Positions 36,202-53,028 of a stretch of 64,000 nt of DNA are shown here, in pieces. The notes under the pieces are model-generated. The model was not told the origin of the DNA and searched no databases. It was given only the letters and a program-made list of their open reading frames with translations. Position numbers and translations under genes: made by a program. This stretch comes from Roseateles_B flavus (GTDB lineage Bacteria > Pseudomonadota > Gammaproteobacteria > Burkholderiales > Burkholderiaceae_C), in contig NZ_JBDPZC010000004.1 of the NCBI RefSeq assembly GCF_039872765.1, positions 124,001 to 188,000 on the forward strand. Reading direction: 5' to 3'. Each line of letters begins with the position of its first letter. The stretch's first letter is position 1.

Positions 36202-39200
36202 TCACCCTCCTTGTTGAGTAATCGATTGAATAGCCGGCGCCACACCGCCGGCGGGGGGAAGGAAGCCACTGCGCTGGAAGTGCTCGAAGTAGCGGTCCAG
36301 CCATTCGGCGGCCGGACGCAGGCCTTCTGCGAGGGCCCGGGGCGCCCAGGCCTTCAGGTGGTCCAGCGCAATGGGCAGCCGGGCCCCCACGCTCGGGTCG
36401 GCCACCGGATTGAGCTTGTGCAGGACGGGAATCAGCATGGCCAGAGGATGGCTGCTGTCCTCGCGCACATGCGCGCTGAGTCGGGCCAGCCAGTCCTCGT
36501 AAGGCAGGCGCTCCAGCGCAAAGCCGCGGGCCTCGATCAGGTCCACCACCTCGTCCAGTGAGTTCCAGTCCGGGTTCAGCACATGCACGGCATGGCCCGG
36601 CGCGGCAGGATGCCGGGAGGCCTCCACGATCAGCCGCGCGGCCAGGTCCACGGGCAGGATGTTGTCGAAACCCACGTCCTGCGGCGCCTTGCCGAAGACG
36701 GCGATGCCCTTGATGAGGCGGCTGAAGAGGTCGTCTGTGTTCATGCGGCCGGTGACGGAATGCCCCACGATGCGTGAGGGCCGGTAGATGCACACCGGCA
36801 GGCCGCGGCGCCCGGCCTCGGCCACCAGCTGCTCGGCCACCCACTTGCTCTGCTCGTAGCCGCCTTGCAGCAGCTCGTGGAAGGGGACGTCCAGGTCTTC
36901 GCCGATCACCTCGGCCCGGCGGTTGAGAACGCCCACCGTGGAGATGTAGTGCACGGGCTTCGCGTGGTGCTCGCAGGCCAGGCGCAGGATGTCAGCCGTG
37001 GCGTCCACATTGGCCGGCTTGAGCATGGCGTAGGGGTAGACGAAATTCACCAGCGCGCCGTTGTGATAGATGGCGTCGAGCTGTTCGGCCATCTGCGCGT
37101 GCAGCGCGGGCGTCAGGCCCAGCTGCGGCGCGCCGAGGTCGCCGGGCAGGGCCACGATGCGCGCGGCGTGGCGCTCGTCCCACAGACCATGGGCCTGCAG
37201 GGCCTCGACCAGCCGCTGGTGGCCGCTCTGGGCGTCTCGCGCTCGCACCAGGCAGTGCACGCGCGCCTCGGTGCTGGCCAGCAGCTCGGCCAGCAGGTGG
37301 GCGCCCAGGAAGCCGGTGGCACCGGTCAGCAGGATCTCGCGGGCCTCGCCGCCGCGGGCGGGGGCGGCGGGGCGGATGGCGGCCTCCAGCACGGCTTCGC
37401 CGGGCAGGTCCAGGGGCGCCGGCTCCGGCGCCGTCTCGCCGCTGCGCAGGCGCTCGGCCATCTCGGCGATGGTGGGCCCGGCCATCAGCTGCTCCATCCC
37501 CAAACGTGCGCCCAGCTTTTCCTCGATCTGGAACAGCAGGACCGAGGCCAGCAGGGACTGGCCGCCGAGATCGAAATAGTTGGCATGCACGCTGATCTGC
37601 GGCCTCTTGAGCAGGGCGGCCCACAGATCGTGCAGCTGCTGTTCCAGCGCGTCCCGCGGGGCGACGTGGTCCTGCGCCTCGGCGGGCGCCTGCGTGAGCT
37701 GCAGCAGGGCGGCGCGATCGATCGCGCCCTCCCGCCGTGGCAGGGCCGGCAGCGGGCGCAGCAGGGGCTGGCCCAGCCCCAGGGCGGCCGCAGCCGCCAG
37801 CAGCGGAGCCTCCGGCACCGCCAGGCCCTCTTCGGGCACGACGAACAGCCAGCAGGCCCAGCGCCCGGCGTCGTCCACGCCTTCGAGCAAGGCCAGCTCG
37901 CGCACACCCGCCGTGCCTGCCAAGGCCTGTTCGAGCGCCGCGCTGCCGGGCAGGGGGTCGCGCGTGGGCGAGGCCAGCAGGGCCTGCGTCTCCAGGGCCA
38001 GGCCTTGCGGCCCCTGCCAGGCGGGCAGGCCGCTCAGCAGCCGGGGCTGCTGGCCGGCCAGCCAGGCGCTGGCGCCGGGGCCCTGGCCTTGCGTGCGCAG
38101 CAGGCTGGGCACGCTGGTGCCGGCCACCTGAAGCAGGCCCCGGGCGAAGGGCCCGGCCGCCTGCTGATGCAGGTCCCGCAGCTGCAGAACGGTGCCCGGT
38201 GCTGCCTCCAGGGCGAGGTGGGCGGCGGCCCCCAGCGCGCGGGCATGGGGCAGGGAATGGGCGGGCAGATGCCAGTGCCGCTGCACCTGTGCCCCGGGGG
38301 CGAGGCGCTGCAGGCGTTGCTGGCCGACCGGGCTCAGGGCGGCGGCGTCTACGGTCCAGCGGGCGAGCGCCAGGGGGGCCGGCAGGGCGGGCAGCTCGGG
38401 CAGCAGGTCGAGCCGGCGGGCTTCGCGCGGGCTCAGCAGCAGGGTATCGAAGGGCTGCGGCCCGGTGGACTGGCCCTGCAGGAGGGCGTCAAGCTCTGGC
38501 GCGGCCAGCGTGTGCAGCGTGCCGCCCTGCAGCAGGGTGACCAGCGCGGACCACAGGGCGCTCCCGGTGAGCCAGCGCGTGGCGGCCAGTGCCGGGGCGC
38601 CGGCGGCATCAGGGGCCAGGGCCTGGACGAGCTGTGCCTGACTGTAGCGGAGCAGGCGCAGGCCCGGCGATGCGGGCCCGGCGGGCGCGTCCAGCAGGCT
38701 GCAGGCGCCGGCTGCAGCGGCCGCCGACGGCGCCGGAGCGGGACGGGCCTGGCCCTCGGCCAGCAGGGCTGTCCAGGGGCGCAGCGGGCAGGCGGTCCAC
38801 GCGGCGGCGGGCAGGGGCGCTCCCGCGCAGACGGCCAGACGTGGGGTCAGGTCTTGCGTCAGCTGGGGCGGCCAGGCCGGTGTCTCTTCGGCCGGCCACA
38901 GGCAGTCCAGGCCGGCGCCCAGGCCGGACAGCAGCATGGCCAGGCTCTGCACGGGGGCCTGCTCGTCGGGCCACAGCAGGACGCGGTCGCCCGGCTGCAG
39001 GCCCTGGGCCTGCCAGGCGGCCAGGCCTTGATGGCAGGCCTCCAGCAGTTCCGCATGGGTGCAGCGCAGGCCCTGGGCCAGCAGGGCCAGGTCTTGCGGC
39101 TGCTGCCGGGTGCGCGCCTCCAGCCGGGCCAGCAGCGTGGCCGTGTCCGGTACGGTGGCGGGCAGAGCGGCAGGCGAGGGCGCCGGCAACAGGCCGATGC

Positions 39201-40512
39201 TGCCCAGCGCTGCCTGCGGCTGGGCCACCAGGCGGCCCAGCAGGGCCTGGAACTGCTGCCCCAGGCTGGCGATGGCCTCGCGGCTGAAGAGCGCCTGGTC
39301 ATGGCTGAGCGTGAACTGCAGGGACTCGCCCGGCAGCACGATCAGGGCCAGGCCGTAGCTGGTCTCCTCGACGGCGCGCACATCGTCCACCGCCAGGCCC
39401 TGGGCCGCCACCATGTCGCGGAAGGCGGCCTGGCCAGGGTAGTTCTCGAAGACGTAGATGGCGTCGAACAGGGCCTGCTGGCGCGGCAGCTCGCTGCAGG
39501 CCAGCACGTCGGACAGCGCACTGTAGGCCCGCGCCTCCACCTCTTGCGACTGCTGCTGCAGGCCCTGCAGCCAGTCCTGCACGGCAGCCTGGGGCTCGAG
39601 CCGCACCCGCATGGGCAGGGTGTTGATGAAGAGGCCCACCATGCGCTCGACACCGGCCAGCGCCGGGTTGCGGCCCGACACCACCATGCCGTAGCAGAGG
39701 TCGTCCTGCCCGCCGTGCAGGGCCAGCAGCAGAGCCCAGGCGGCCTGGCACAGGGTGTTGAGGGTGAGGCGGCTGCCGCGGCACAGCTGCTGGGCCTCCT
39801 GGACCCAGGCGGCCGGCATCGTGCCCTGCCAGTGGCCCAGGCGGCGCGGGCCTTGCGCGTCGGCATCGGCCGGCTGCACCGAGGGCGCCCAGCGCAGCGC
39901 CTGGCGGTAGCCCGCAAGCTGGGCCTTCCAGAAGTCCATCGCGGCGGGCACGTCCTGCTGGCGCAGCCAGGCGAGGTAGTGGCGGTAGTCCCGGGCCGGG
40001 CGCTGCTGGCCGGCCCCGCGGCCCGCGTAGTGTTCGAAGACTTCCGAGAGCACGATGGGCATGGACCAGCCGTCCAGGATGGCGTGGTGGTAGGTCCAGA
40101 GGAAGCGGGTCTGCTGCGCGCCCAGGCGCACCAGGTGCAGGCGCATCAGCGGCGGGCGGCCGGCGTCGAAGCCCTGCACGCGGTCGCTGTGCAGCAGGTC
40201 CTCGAAGCGCACCTGCTGCTGCAGCGGATCCAGTTCGGACCAGTCCAGCTGCGTGATGGGCAGCTGCACCGACTTCAGCACCACCTGCAGCGGCTGGGCC
40301 TCCTGCAGGCGCATGAACAGCGTCTTCAGCACATCATGGCGCTGGGCCACCGCCTGCCAGGCCTGGCAGAAGCGGTCCCAGTCCAGCGTGCCGCGCAGCA
40401 GGCAGGAGAACTGCTCGACGTAGACGCCCGAGCGCGGGTCCAGCCGCGAGTGGTGCAGCATGCCGTGCTGCAGGGGGCTGAGGTAGTGGATGGTGTCGAC
40501 GTTGGGATTCAT
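36202..40512 (-). CDS. NRPS: C - degenerate A - PCP - thioester reductase
   Basis: The terminal assembly-line protein (1436 residues). Start MNPNVDTIHYLSPLQHGMLH, 25 bp after the preceding NRPS stop. The C domain (about 10-430) has an intact HHAILDG active site. The following adenylation-like region (about 470-930) keeps the fold outline (AELLEACHQGLAAWQAQGLQ) but lacks the Ser/Gly/Thr-rich ATP loop, the YGPTE and TGD motifs, and the catalytic Lys (A10 reads REGAIDRAAL). The PCP carries LGGQS with Ser986. The reductase domain (about 1055-1420) has the TGATGFLGAH NADPH motif and an intact Tyr-x3-Lys (YEQSK), so release as aldehyde or alcohol is expected. It contains an in-frame copy of the recurrent 13-base word (residues TQDLTP). 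Confidence 0.93.
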   Translation of the reverse strand: MNPNVDTIHYLSPLQHGMLHHSRLDPRSGVYVEQFSCLLRGTLDWDRFCQAWQAVAQRHDVLKTLFMRLQEAQPLQVVLKSVQLPITQLDWSELDPLQQQVRFEDLLHSDRVQGFDAGRPPLMRLHLVRLGAQQTRFLWTYHHAILDGWSMPIVLSEVFEHYAGRGAGQQRPARDYRHYLAWLRQQDVPAAMDFWKAQLAGYRQALRWAPSVQPADADAQGPRRLGHWQGTMPAAWVQEAQQLCRGSRLTLNTLCQAAWALLLALHGGQDDLCYGMVVSGRNPALAGVERMVGLFINTLPMRVRLEPQAAVQDWLQGLQQQSQEVEARAYSALSDVLACSELPRQQALFDAIYVFENYPGQAAFRDMVAAQGLAVDDVRAVEETSYGLALIVLPGESLQFTLSHDQALFSREAIASLGQQFQALLGRLVAQPQAALGSIGLLPAPSPAALPATVPDTATLLARLEARTRQQPQDLALLAQGLRCTHAELLEACHQGLAAWQAQGLQPGDRVLLWPDEQAPVQSLAMLLSGLGAGLDCLWPAEETPAWPPQLTQDLTPRLAVCAGAPLPAAAWTACPLRPWTALLAEGQARPAPAPSAAAAAGACSLLDAPAGPASPGLRLLRYSQAQLVQALAPDAAGAPALAATRWLTGSALWSALVTLLQGGTLHTLAAPELDALLQGQSTGPQPFDTLLLSPREARRLDLLPELPALPAPLALARWTVDAAALSPVGQQRLQRLAPGAQVQRHWHLPAHSLPHARALGAAAHLALEAAPGTVLQLRDLHQQAAGPFARGLLQVAGTSVPSLLRTQGQGPGASAWLAGQQPRLLSGLPAWQGPQGLALETQALLASPTRDPLPGSAALEQALAGTAGVRELALLEGVDDAGRWACWLFVVPEEGLAVPEAPLLAAAAALGLGQPLLRPLPALPRREGAIDRAALLQLTQAPAEAQDHVAPRDALEQQLHDLWAALLKRPQISVHANYFDLGGQSLLASVLLFQIEEKLGARLGMEQLMAGPTIAEMAERLRSGETAPEPAPLDLPGEAVLEAAIRPAAPARGGEAREILLTGATGFLGAHLLAELLASTEARVHCLVRARDAQSGHQRLVEALQAHGLWDERHAARIVALPGDLGAPQLGLTPALHAQMAEQLDAIYHNGALVNFVYPYAMLKPANVDATADILRLACEHHAKPVHYISTVGVLNRRAEVIGEDLDVPFHELLQGGYEQSKWVAEQLVAEAGRRGLPVCIYRPSRIVGHSVTGRMNTDDLFSRLIKGIAVFGKAPQDVGFDNILPVDLAARLIVEASRHPAAPGHAVHVLNPDWNSLDEVVDLIEARGFALERLPYEDWLARLSAHVREDSSHPLAMLIPVLHKLNPVADPSVGARLPIALDHLKAWAPRALAEGLRPAAEWLDRYFEHFQRSGFLPPAGGVAPAIQSITQQGG
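38844..38856 (-). repeat. CAAGACCTGACCC repeat copy 4
   Basis: Exact copy on the coding strand inside the degenerate A region of the terminal NRPS, read as QDLTP. Confidence 0.8.
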
Positions 40513-40537
40513 GATGCGGTGCTTGCGGTGCCAGGGC

Positions 40538-43500
40538 TCAGGCCGGCGTGGAGAGCAGGCCGTCCAGTTCCTGGAGCAGCGCGTCCAGCCCGTCCTGGCT
40601 GATGTCGATGGCGGGCACGTCGGAGGGCGTGAGGCCGCCGGCCTCGGCACTCCCGCAGTGGTCGAGCAGGGTGCCCAGGGCCTGTGCCATGTCAGTCATC
40701 AGGCAGCCCATGGTTTCCTCGACGGCGCTGGCGCCGGTGAAGGCGCACTCCAGCACCAGCTGGCCCTGGCTGATGTAGGCACAGACATCCAGCAGGTGGG
40801 TGCGTGCCTGGCGCGGGCTGCGGATGCCCGCGGCCGGTTCGGCCCGGCCGGTGAAGAGAGCGCTGCTGCCCACCATCTGCTCCACCACGCCCAGGTAGGT
40901 GAAGAGCACGGGCGAGGGCGGCATGGCCTCCAGCGCCTGGCGCAGGGGGTCGCCGGCGGGCGCGAGGTAGCGCAGGGCGCCGAAGCCGTCACCCTTGGCC
41001 GGCACCTCGCGCAGGCGCTGCTTGACGGTCTTGATCAGGCGGCCGGGGTCGCTGATGTCCGCCCCTTCCACCAGCACGGGGTAGATGGAGGTGAACCAGC
41101 CCACGCTGCGGCTGAGGTCCAGCTGCTCGGCCAGGGCCTCGCGGCCATGGCCCTCAAGATCCAGCAGCAGGGACTGGCAGCCGCCCCAGTGCTGGAAGCC
41201 GGCCAGCAGGGCAGCCACCAGGAGGTCGTTGGCATCGGTGCCATAGGCCTGGTGGGCCGGGCCGCGGAAGGCGGCGGTCTGCGCGGCGCTGAGCCGTACC
41301 TGGCAGCAGCCATGGGCCTCCTCGGCATGGCGAGGGGCGCGGGGCTTGAGGGCGTGACGCATCAGCGCGGGCCGCTCCTGGCCCTCGGCCATGCGGGCCT
41401 GCAGCTGGGTGGCGAACTGCTGCCAATGCGCGCGTTCGGCGGCCAGGGCCGTGTCCTGCGTGGCGGCCAGCCGGCCCTGCCAGGCCTGCACCCAGTCGCG
41501 CACCGAGCTGGTCTTCAGCGGCAGCGGCGAGCTGCTGCCGGACTTGAGCTGGGCATAGAGCTGGCCCAGGTCCTGCAGCAGGATGTTCCAGGAGACGCCG
41601 TCGACCAGCAGGTGGTGCATGACCACCAGCAGGCGGCTCTGCTGCAGGCTGCCGCCCTGCAGCCAGCGCAGGCGCCACAGCGGGCCCTGGCCAAGGTCCA
41701 GGCCGGTCTGGGCCTGGGCAATGGCCTCGCGCCACAGCGGCAGCGAGGTCTGGCCATTGGGTGCGCGGCAGTCCACCACCGCGAAGTCCGGCGTGTCCTC
41801 CGGCGCAGCGGCAATGCACTGCACCCAGCCGCCCTCACGCCGCTCGAAGCGAGAGCGCAGGCCGTCGTGATGCCGGGCCAGCTGCTGCAGGGCCTGCTGC
41901 ATCAGCGCGGGGTCGGGCACCTCGTGCAGCTCCAGCAGCAGAGCCTGGTTGAAGTGGGCCAGGTCCTGGTCGACCTTGTCGAACATCCAGTGGGCGGCCG
42001 GGCCCAGGGGGAACTCGCCGCTGACCGGGCCCTGCTCCACCTCGATGCCCGGCGTGCTGCTCACGACGCGGGCGAGGCGGGCGATGCTGGGGTGCTCGAA
42101 GAGGTCCTTGGGCCGCAGGTAGAGGCCCTGCTGGCCGGCCTTGGAGACGATGACGGCGGCCAGGATGGAGTCGCCGCCCAGCTGGAAGAAGTCGTCGTCC
42201 ACGGTGACGCTTTCCAGGCCCAGGACCTCGCACCACAGCGCTGCCAGCTGGGCCTCGACGGCGCCCTCGGCCGCGCGGCCGCCGGCCTGCAGATCGGGTG
42301 CGGGCAGGCGGGTGAGGTCGGGGCGCAGGGCAGCGTCCAGGGGCAACTGCTCCAGCAGCACCAGGGCCTGGGGCCACTGCAGCTCGGGCAGCTCGGCGCG
42401 CAGGCGGTCCTGCAGCGCTTGGGTCAGCGTGGCGTCGTCCAGCACCGCAGGGCCGGACTGGCGCAGCACATAGGCGGTGAGCGCCGGGCCTTGGGCCGTG
42501 GGGACCTCGGCCAGCAGGGCCAGGGCCACGCCGGCCTGGCCCATGAGGCAGCGCTCGACGGGGCCGGCCGCCAGCGGGCGGCCCGCGCGCATCAGCAGGC
42601 GTCCGCTGGCGTCCGGGCTCTGCAGGTCCATGCCCACGGCGCGCAGGCGCAGGGCCGTGCCGCCGCCGGCATCGGCCAGGGCCCATTGGCGCTGGGCGGG
42701 CGCTTCGCCCGAGGCCGAGCGCAGCAGCGGCGCACCGCAGCCCGCCAGGGGCAGCCAGCGCCAGCCCTGGGCCACGGGCTCGAAGACCCAGGGGCGAGAC
42801 GCGGCGGCCTCCGGCGCGAGGCGCAGGAAGCGGGGCGAGGCCCCCGGCCAGCGTCGCACGGGCTCGGCCTGCTCGCCGTGGGCCAGCAGGCGGGGCAGGG
42901 GATGGTCAGCCGGCAGGGCGCGCAGGGCCTGGGCCAGCGCGGGCGTCAGCAGGGTCGGCAGCAGCAGGGCCGTGGGCGCGAAGGTGGCGACGCGTTCGGC
43001 CAGCTCGTCCGCCAGGGCCTGCGCCGTCTGGTCACCGGACAGCTTCGCCAGCTGCACGGTGCAGCCGCGCGACCAGGCCAGGGCCAGGGTCGCGCTGGCC
43101 AGGGCCAGCAGCCGCGGCGCCTGGGACCAGGGCAGCAGCAGGCGGTCATTGGCACTCAGCCGCAGGGCTTCGCCGGCGGCCAGGCCCAGCAGCGGATCCT
43201 CGGCGGGCGCGCGCTCGGTGGCGCCGTCGCCAGGCTGGCAGTCCAGGTCCGTCAGCAGCTGGGAGGACCCGGCCGGCACGCGCACCACCAGGTCCAGCCC
43301 CGGGGCGGTCTCGCCCGCTGCCAGCCAGCAGACCTGCGCGCCCTCGGCCAGCAGGGCCGGCCACAGCAGGGCGCCCTGCACGGGATGGCTGAGCGCGAGG
43401 CCGACGCGGCTGCCTTCGCGCAGGCCCTGGGCCTGCAGCGTTGCCAGCCAGGTGCGGGCCTGGCGGGCCAGGCGGGCCAGCGTGCAATCGGCCTCGCCCT

Positions 43501-45114
43501 CCTGCAGGGCGGGCAGCTGAGGCTGGGCCTGGGCCCGGTCCAGCAAGGCCTGGTGCCAGGTCTTGCCCAGCACGGCGGGCACCAGGGGCTGGGCCTCACT
43601 GGCCGGCGCGGCGGGCAGCCGGGCCTGATCCAGCTGCCCGTCCGGCTGCCGCAGGGACTGCGCGAGCAGCTGCTCGAACTGCGCGCCGAAGCCGGCGATG
43701 CTGGCCTCATCGAAGAGGTCGCAGTTGTAGGTCCAGGCGGCCACGTAGTCCTGGCCATCGTCCTGGATGTTGAGGGTCAGGTCATGCGTGGCGCCGCGGG
43801 TGCCGGTGCTGGAGGCGGCGAGCACGGGGCCGAACAGCGTCTCCTGGACGGCCTCCGTGCCCTTGCGCAGCTGGTTCCAGTTGTACATGACCTGGAACAC
43901 CGGCGAGCGGCTGGCGTCGCGCGCGGGGCGCAGGCGCTCGACCAGCAGCGGGAAGGGATAGTCCTGGTGGTCCAGCACGCGCAGCATCATCTGGCGCGTC
44001 TGCTCCAGCAGCTGGTCGAAGCGCGCGAGCCCCTGCAGCCGGCAGCGCAGGGGGATGGTGTTGACGAAATGGCCCAGCACCTGCTCGCTGCCGGGCATGC
44101 TGCGGCCGGAGGTCGGCGCGCCGATCATCAGCTCGTCCTGGCCCGTGTGCTTGTGCAGCAGCAGCTGGTAGACGGCCAGCAGCCACATATAGGGCGTCAC
44201 CCGCCGTTCGCGGGCGGCCTGGCGCAGCGCGCCGGAGATCTCTGGGTCCAGCGTGCGGCTGTAGACGCGGCCGGCCTCGGTCTTGAGGGGCGGGCGCGGG
44301 CGGTCGCCTTCCAGGGCCAGCGTCGGCAGCTCGCCCTGCAGCTCCTGCGCCCAGAAGGCGGCCAGCACCGCGCCTTCGGGGCCAGCCAGGCGCTGGGCCT
44401 CGTGCTGCACGAAGTCCTTGTACTGGTGCTGCAGGGCCGGCAGGCGCAGGGGCTGCCCGGCGCTGCCCAGGGCGTAGAGCGCGGAAAGCTCGCGCACCAT
44501 GATCTCCAGGGACCAGAAGTCCGCCGCCACGTGGTGCACATTGAGCAGCAGGGCGTGGCGCGGCGCCGCGTCGGCCCGCTCGCCCTCGTTGACGAGCAGC
44601 TTCAGCCGGATGGGCGAGACCTTCAGGTCGAAGGGCTTGTTGGCCTCCTCGTCCACCCAGTGAAGCACCTGCGCCAGCGTGTGGCCCTGCACGCGGCTGA
44701 TGTCCAGGCGCGCCGCGGCGTCCAGGCTCACCTGCTGGCGGGGCTGGCCCTCGGCGATTTCATAGCGGGTGCGCAGGATGGGATGGCGGGCGATGAGGTA
44801 GTCCACGCAGCGCGCCAGCAGGGGGAGGTTCAGATCGTCGAGCAGCTGGCAGGCATAGGTGACGTTGTAGGCCGGGCTGGACGGCTGCAGCTGGTGCAGG
44901 GACCAGAGGGACTTCTGCGAGTAGGACAGCGCATAGCTGCCCGCGCTCGTGCCGAACTGCTCCAGCAGTGCGATCAGGCCCTCCTTGTGGGCCTTGAGCT
45001 CGGCCAGCAGCTGGGGCGTGATCAGCTCCTTGGGCGCCTTGTACTGCAGCTTGCCGTCCTGGGTCCAGAGCTGCACGCCGCGGGCGGCCAGGGCATTGAT
45101 GTAGTCGAGCGAGC

Positions 45115-45118
<4 letters not shown>
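40538..45118 (-). CDS. NRPS: TubC docking - C - degenerate A - PCP - epimerase
   Basis: A 1526-residue assembly-line protein. Residues 1-55 are a TubC-type N-terminal docking domain (NALAARGVQLWTQDGKLQYK), which would receive the PKS C-terminus. The C domain (about 60-490) has HHVAADFWS with H195, H196 and D200. The adenylation-like region (about 530-930) has lost every core motif: no STGxPKG-type loop, no NxYGPTE, no YRTGD. A10 reads LDAALRPDLTRL without lysine. The PCP has LGGDS (Ser984). The C-terminal domain (about 1025-1490) is an epimerisation domain by its HHLLVDGVSW and VGWFTSIYPV motifs, giving a D-residue. The start overlaps the PKS stop (ATGA), so the two are coupled. Confidence 0.93.
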
Positions 45119-50665
<5,547 letters not shown>

Positions 50666-50678
50666 GATGGGCAGGGGA

Positions 50679-52922
50679 CTAGCGTTCCAGTTCCTTCAGC
50701 AGCAAGGCCTCGGCCTCGGCATCGGACAGGGAGTAGAGGGAGTTCGCCAGCGCCTCGGGCGCGGCGGCGGGGGTGGATGGCGCAGCGGCAAGGGCTGGAG
50801 CCGGCTGCGCGGTGCCGCTGCGCGAGGCCAGGGCCTCGGCGGCGCCCTTCAGGCCTGCCAGGTGCTGGGCCAGCTCGGCGATGTTGGCGCAGTCCCACAG
50901 CACCGTGGCCTCGAACTCGATGCCGGTGGCCTGGCCCACCTTGAGGGCCAGCTGCAGGGCGTTGACGGAGTCGAAGCCCATCTCCACCCAGGCGCGGTCC
51001 AGGGGCACACGGCCGGGCGGGGTCTTGAGCAGCTCGGCAACCACGCCGGCGATGATCTGCTCGACCTGGCGCGGCAGGCTCAGCGCGGTGCTGGCCACCT
51101 CGGCAGCGGGCGCGGCAGCCGTCTCGCCTGCTGCCTGGCCAGACGCCTCGCCCAGGCCCTCGGTCCAGCTGGCGACGATGCGCAGCTGCCCCTGCAGCAA
51201 GGCCTTGCGGCACAGCGCGCGGGCGATCTTGCCGCTGGAGGTCTTCTCGATGGTGGCGGGCTCCACCAGCACCACCTGGTGCGGGGTCAGGCCGAAGTCC
51301 TCGCCGATGGCCTGCACCATGGCGCGCAGGGTCTCGTCCAGCTGCAGGCTGCGGCGCTGACTGCGGCCGATCTCCTGCACCACGACCAGCTTCTCTTCCT
51401 TGTCGATCAGCACCGAGACCGCGGCGCCGGCGCCGCGCTTGAGCTCGGGCACGGCGTCCTGCACGCAGTCCTCGACGTCCTGCGGGTAGATGTTGCGGCC
51501 GCGGATGATCAGCAGGTCCTTGACCCGGCCGGTGATGTAGAGCTGGCCCCGCACCACGGCGCCCAGGTCGCCGGTGCGCAGCCAGCCGCCTTCGGCCGGC
51601 GAGGCCGCGGCGGGCCGTGCGCCAAAGGTTTGCTCGCTGAGATCAGGCAGCCCGAAGTAGCCGGCGCCCACGCTGCCGCCGCGCACCCAGACCTCGCCGA
51701 CCTGGTGCTCGTCGGCCACGGGCCGGCCGTGCTCGTCGACCACCAGCAGCTCGTGGCCCAGGCGCGTGCCGCCGCAGGACACCAGACTCTTGCGGTCGGA
51801 CTCCGGCGCGCCGGGCGCGCAGGCCTCGATGCGGCCGCGTGCGAGGGCGGCATTGCTGACGTCCAGGTACTGGATACCCTCGCCCTTGCTGACGCCGGTG
51901 ACCTGCACCGTGGCCTCGGCCATGCCGTAGCAGGGGAAGAAGGCGCCGGGCGCGAAGCCATGCGGCGCGGAGGCCGCGAGGAAGTCCTCGACGGTGGCGC
52001 GCTGGATGGGCTCGGCGCCGCAGAAGGCCAGGTCCCAGCGGCTCAGGTCCAGGCCGTGCGCCTCCTCGGATTGCAGGGCCTGGGCCGCGAGCTGGTAGGC
52101 GAAGTTGGGGCCGCCCGAGGTGGTGGCGCGGTGCTGCGAGATGGCCTGCAGCCAGCGCAGGGGCTTCTGCACGAAGGCCACCGGGGACATCAGCACCAGG
52201 CTGGAGCCCACCGAACCCATCTGCAGCACGGCCGAGAGGCCCATGTCGTGGTACAGCGGCAGCCAGGACACCACGCGGGTGTCGCGGTGATGGCCCATCA
52301 GCTGGGCGATCACCTGCTGGTTGTTGATGATGTTGCCGTGCGTGATCATCACGCCCTTGGGCGTGCCGGTGGAGCCCGAGGTGTACTGCAGGAAGGCCAG
52401 GTCCTCGGCCCGGGGCAGCGGGAAGGCGGGGGCAGGTCTTGCGCCGGCGTCGAGCAGGCTGGCGTAGTCGCTGAGGCGGCAGCCGGTGAAGAGGCCCTGC
52501 TCGGCCTGCATCTGCTGCAGCAGGGGCAGGGACTTGTCCGGGGCGATCACGAAGCTCGCGCCGCTGCTGTCCACGATGGCCTGCAGCTTCTGCCACTGCG
52601 CCAGCTTGCGGGCCTGCTGCGGGTGGTGGGCCGGGATGGCCACCAGTCCGGCCATCAGGCAGGCATAGAAGGCGCTGACGAACTCCAGGCCGGTGGGCAG
52701 GAGCAGCAGCACGCGCGCGCCCGCGGGCAGTTGCCCGTGCAGGGCGGCGGCCACGCGGCTGACTTCGTCGAACAGCTCGCCATAGCTGGCCTGGCGCTCG
52801 ACCTCCTCGCCTTCGCGCAGCACGGTGAGCGCCACGCGGTCGGGGGTCTGGTCGCGCCAGGCCTGCAGGGTCTCGATGATGGAGGCCGGCAGCTGCGGCA
52901 GGGGAAAGAGTGAGCGGTCCAT
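50679..52922 (-). CDS. fatty acyl-AMP ligase fused to acyl carrier protein (FAAL-ACP loading module)
   Basis: Activates a fatty acid as acyl-AMP and loads it on its own carrier domain to start the assembly line. Residues about 1-580 are FAAL: YTSGSTGTPKGVMITHGN, CYGMAEATVQVTG, GDLGAVVRGQLYITGRVKD, then RGRNIYPQDVED, the usual FAAL wording, and the C-terminal TSSGKIARA lysine. The ACP (about 620-690) carries MGFDSVNALQLA. The tail SLSDAEAEALLLKELER is a short helical docking motif matching the coiled-coil head of the PKS, 13 bp downstream. I start at MDRSLFPLPQLPAS (747 residues); an in-frame ATG at 52958 is possible. Confidence 0.93.
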   Translation of the reverse strand: MDRSLFPLPQLPASIIETLQAWRDQTPDRVALTVLREGEEVERQASYGELFDEVSRVAAALHGQLPAGARVLLLLPTGLEFVSAFYACLMAGLVAIPAHHPQQARKLAQWQKLQAIVDSSGASFVIAPDKSLPLLQQMQAEQGLFTGCRLSDYASLLDAGARPAPAFPLPRAEDLAFLQYTSGSTGTPKGVMITHGNIINNQQVIAQLMGHHRDTRVVSWLPLYHDMGLSAVLQMGSVGSSLVLMSPVAFVQKPLRWLQAISQHRATTSGGPNFAYQLAAQALQSEEAHGLDLSRWDLAFCGAEPIQRATVEDFLAASAPHGFAPGAFFPCYGMAEATVQVTGVSKGEGIQYLDVSNAALARGRIEACAPGAPESDRKSLVSCGGTRLGHELLVVDEHGRPVADEHQVGEVWVRGGSVGAGYFGLPDLSEQTFGARPAAASPAEGGWLRTGDLGAVVRGQLYITGRVKDLLIIRGRNIYPQDVEDCVQDAVPELKRGAGAAVSVLIDKEEKLVVVQEIGRSQRRSLQLDETLRAMVQAIGEDFGLTPHQVVLVEPATIEKTSSGKIARALCRKALLQGQLRIVASWTEGLGEASGQAAGETAAAPAAEVASTALSLPRQVEQIIAGVVAELLKTPPGRVPLDRAWVEMGFDSVNALQLALKVGQATGIEFEATVLWDCANIAELAQHLAGLKGAAEALASRSGTAQPAPALAAAPSTPAAAPEALANSLYSLSDAEAEALLLKELER

Positions 52923-53028
52923 GGGGCGTGTCTGGGTGAGGTGACGGGCCGGGGCCATCTCGGCGGAGGCCCCGAGGAGCGCAGGTCTGGGCCGGGATCG
53001 GGCCGGAGCGCGGCCGGCCCGGGTGTCA

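Noticed and set aside
39085..39100. Further near-copies of the 13-base word (39085, 43557, 43772, 52433)
   Set aside because: Each differs by at least one base and can be explained by codon usage around conserved residues; not counted as copies.
36865..40602. Very long plus-strand open frames opposite the NRPS and PKS genes (over 1200 codons each)
   Set aside because: They are antisense shadows of high-GC genes. The minus strand carries all catalytic motifs and coherent gene junctions, while the plus-strand products are Gly/Gln/Ala-rich without any recognisable domain.
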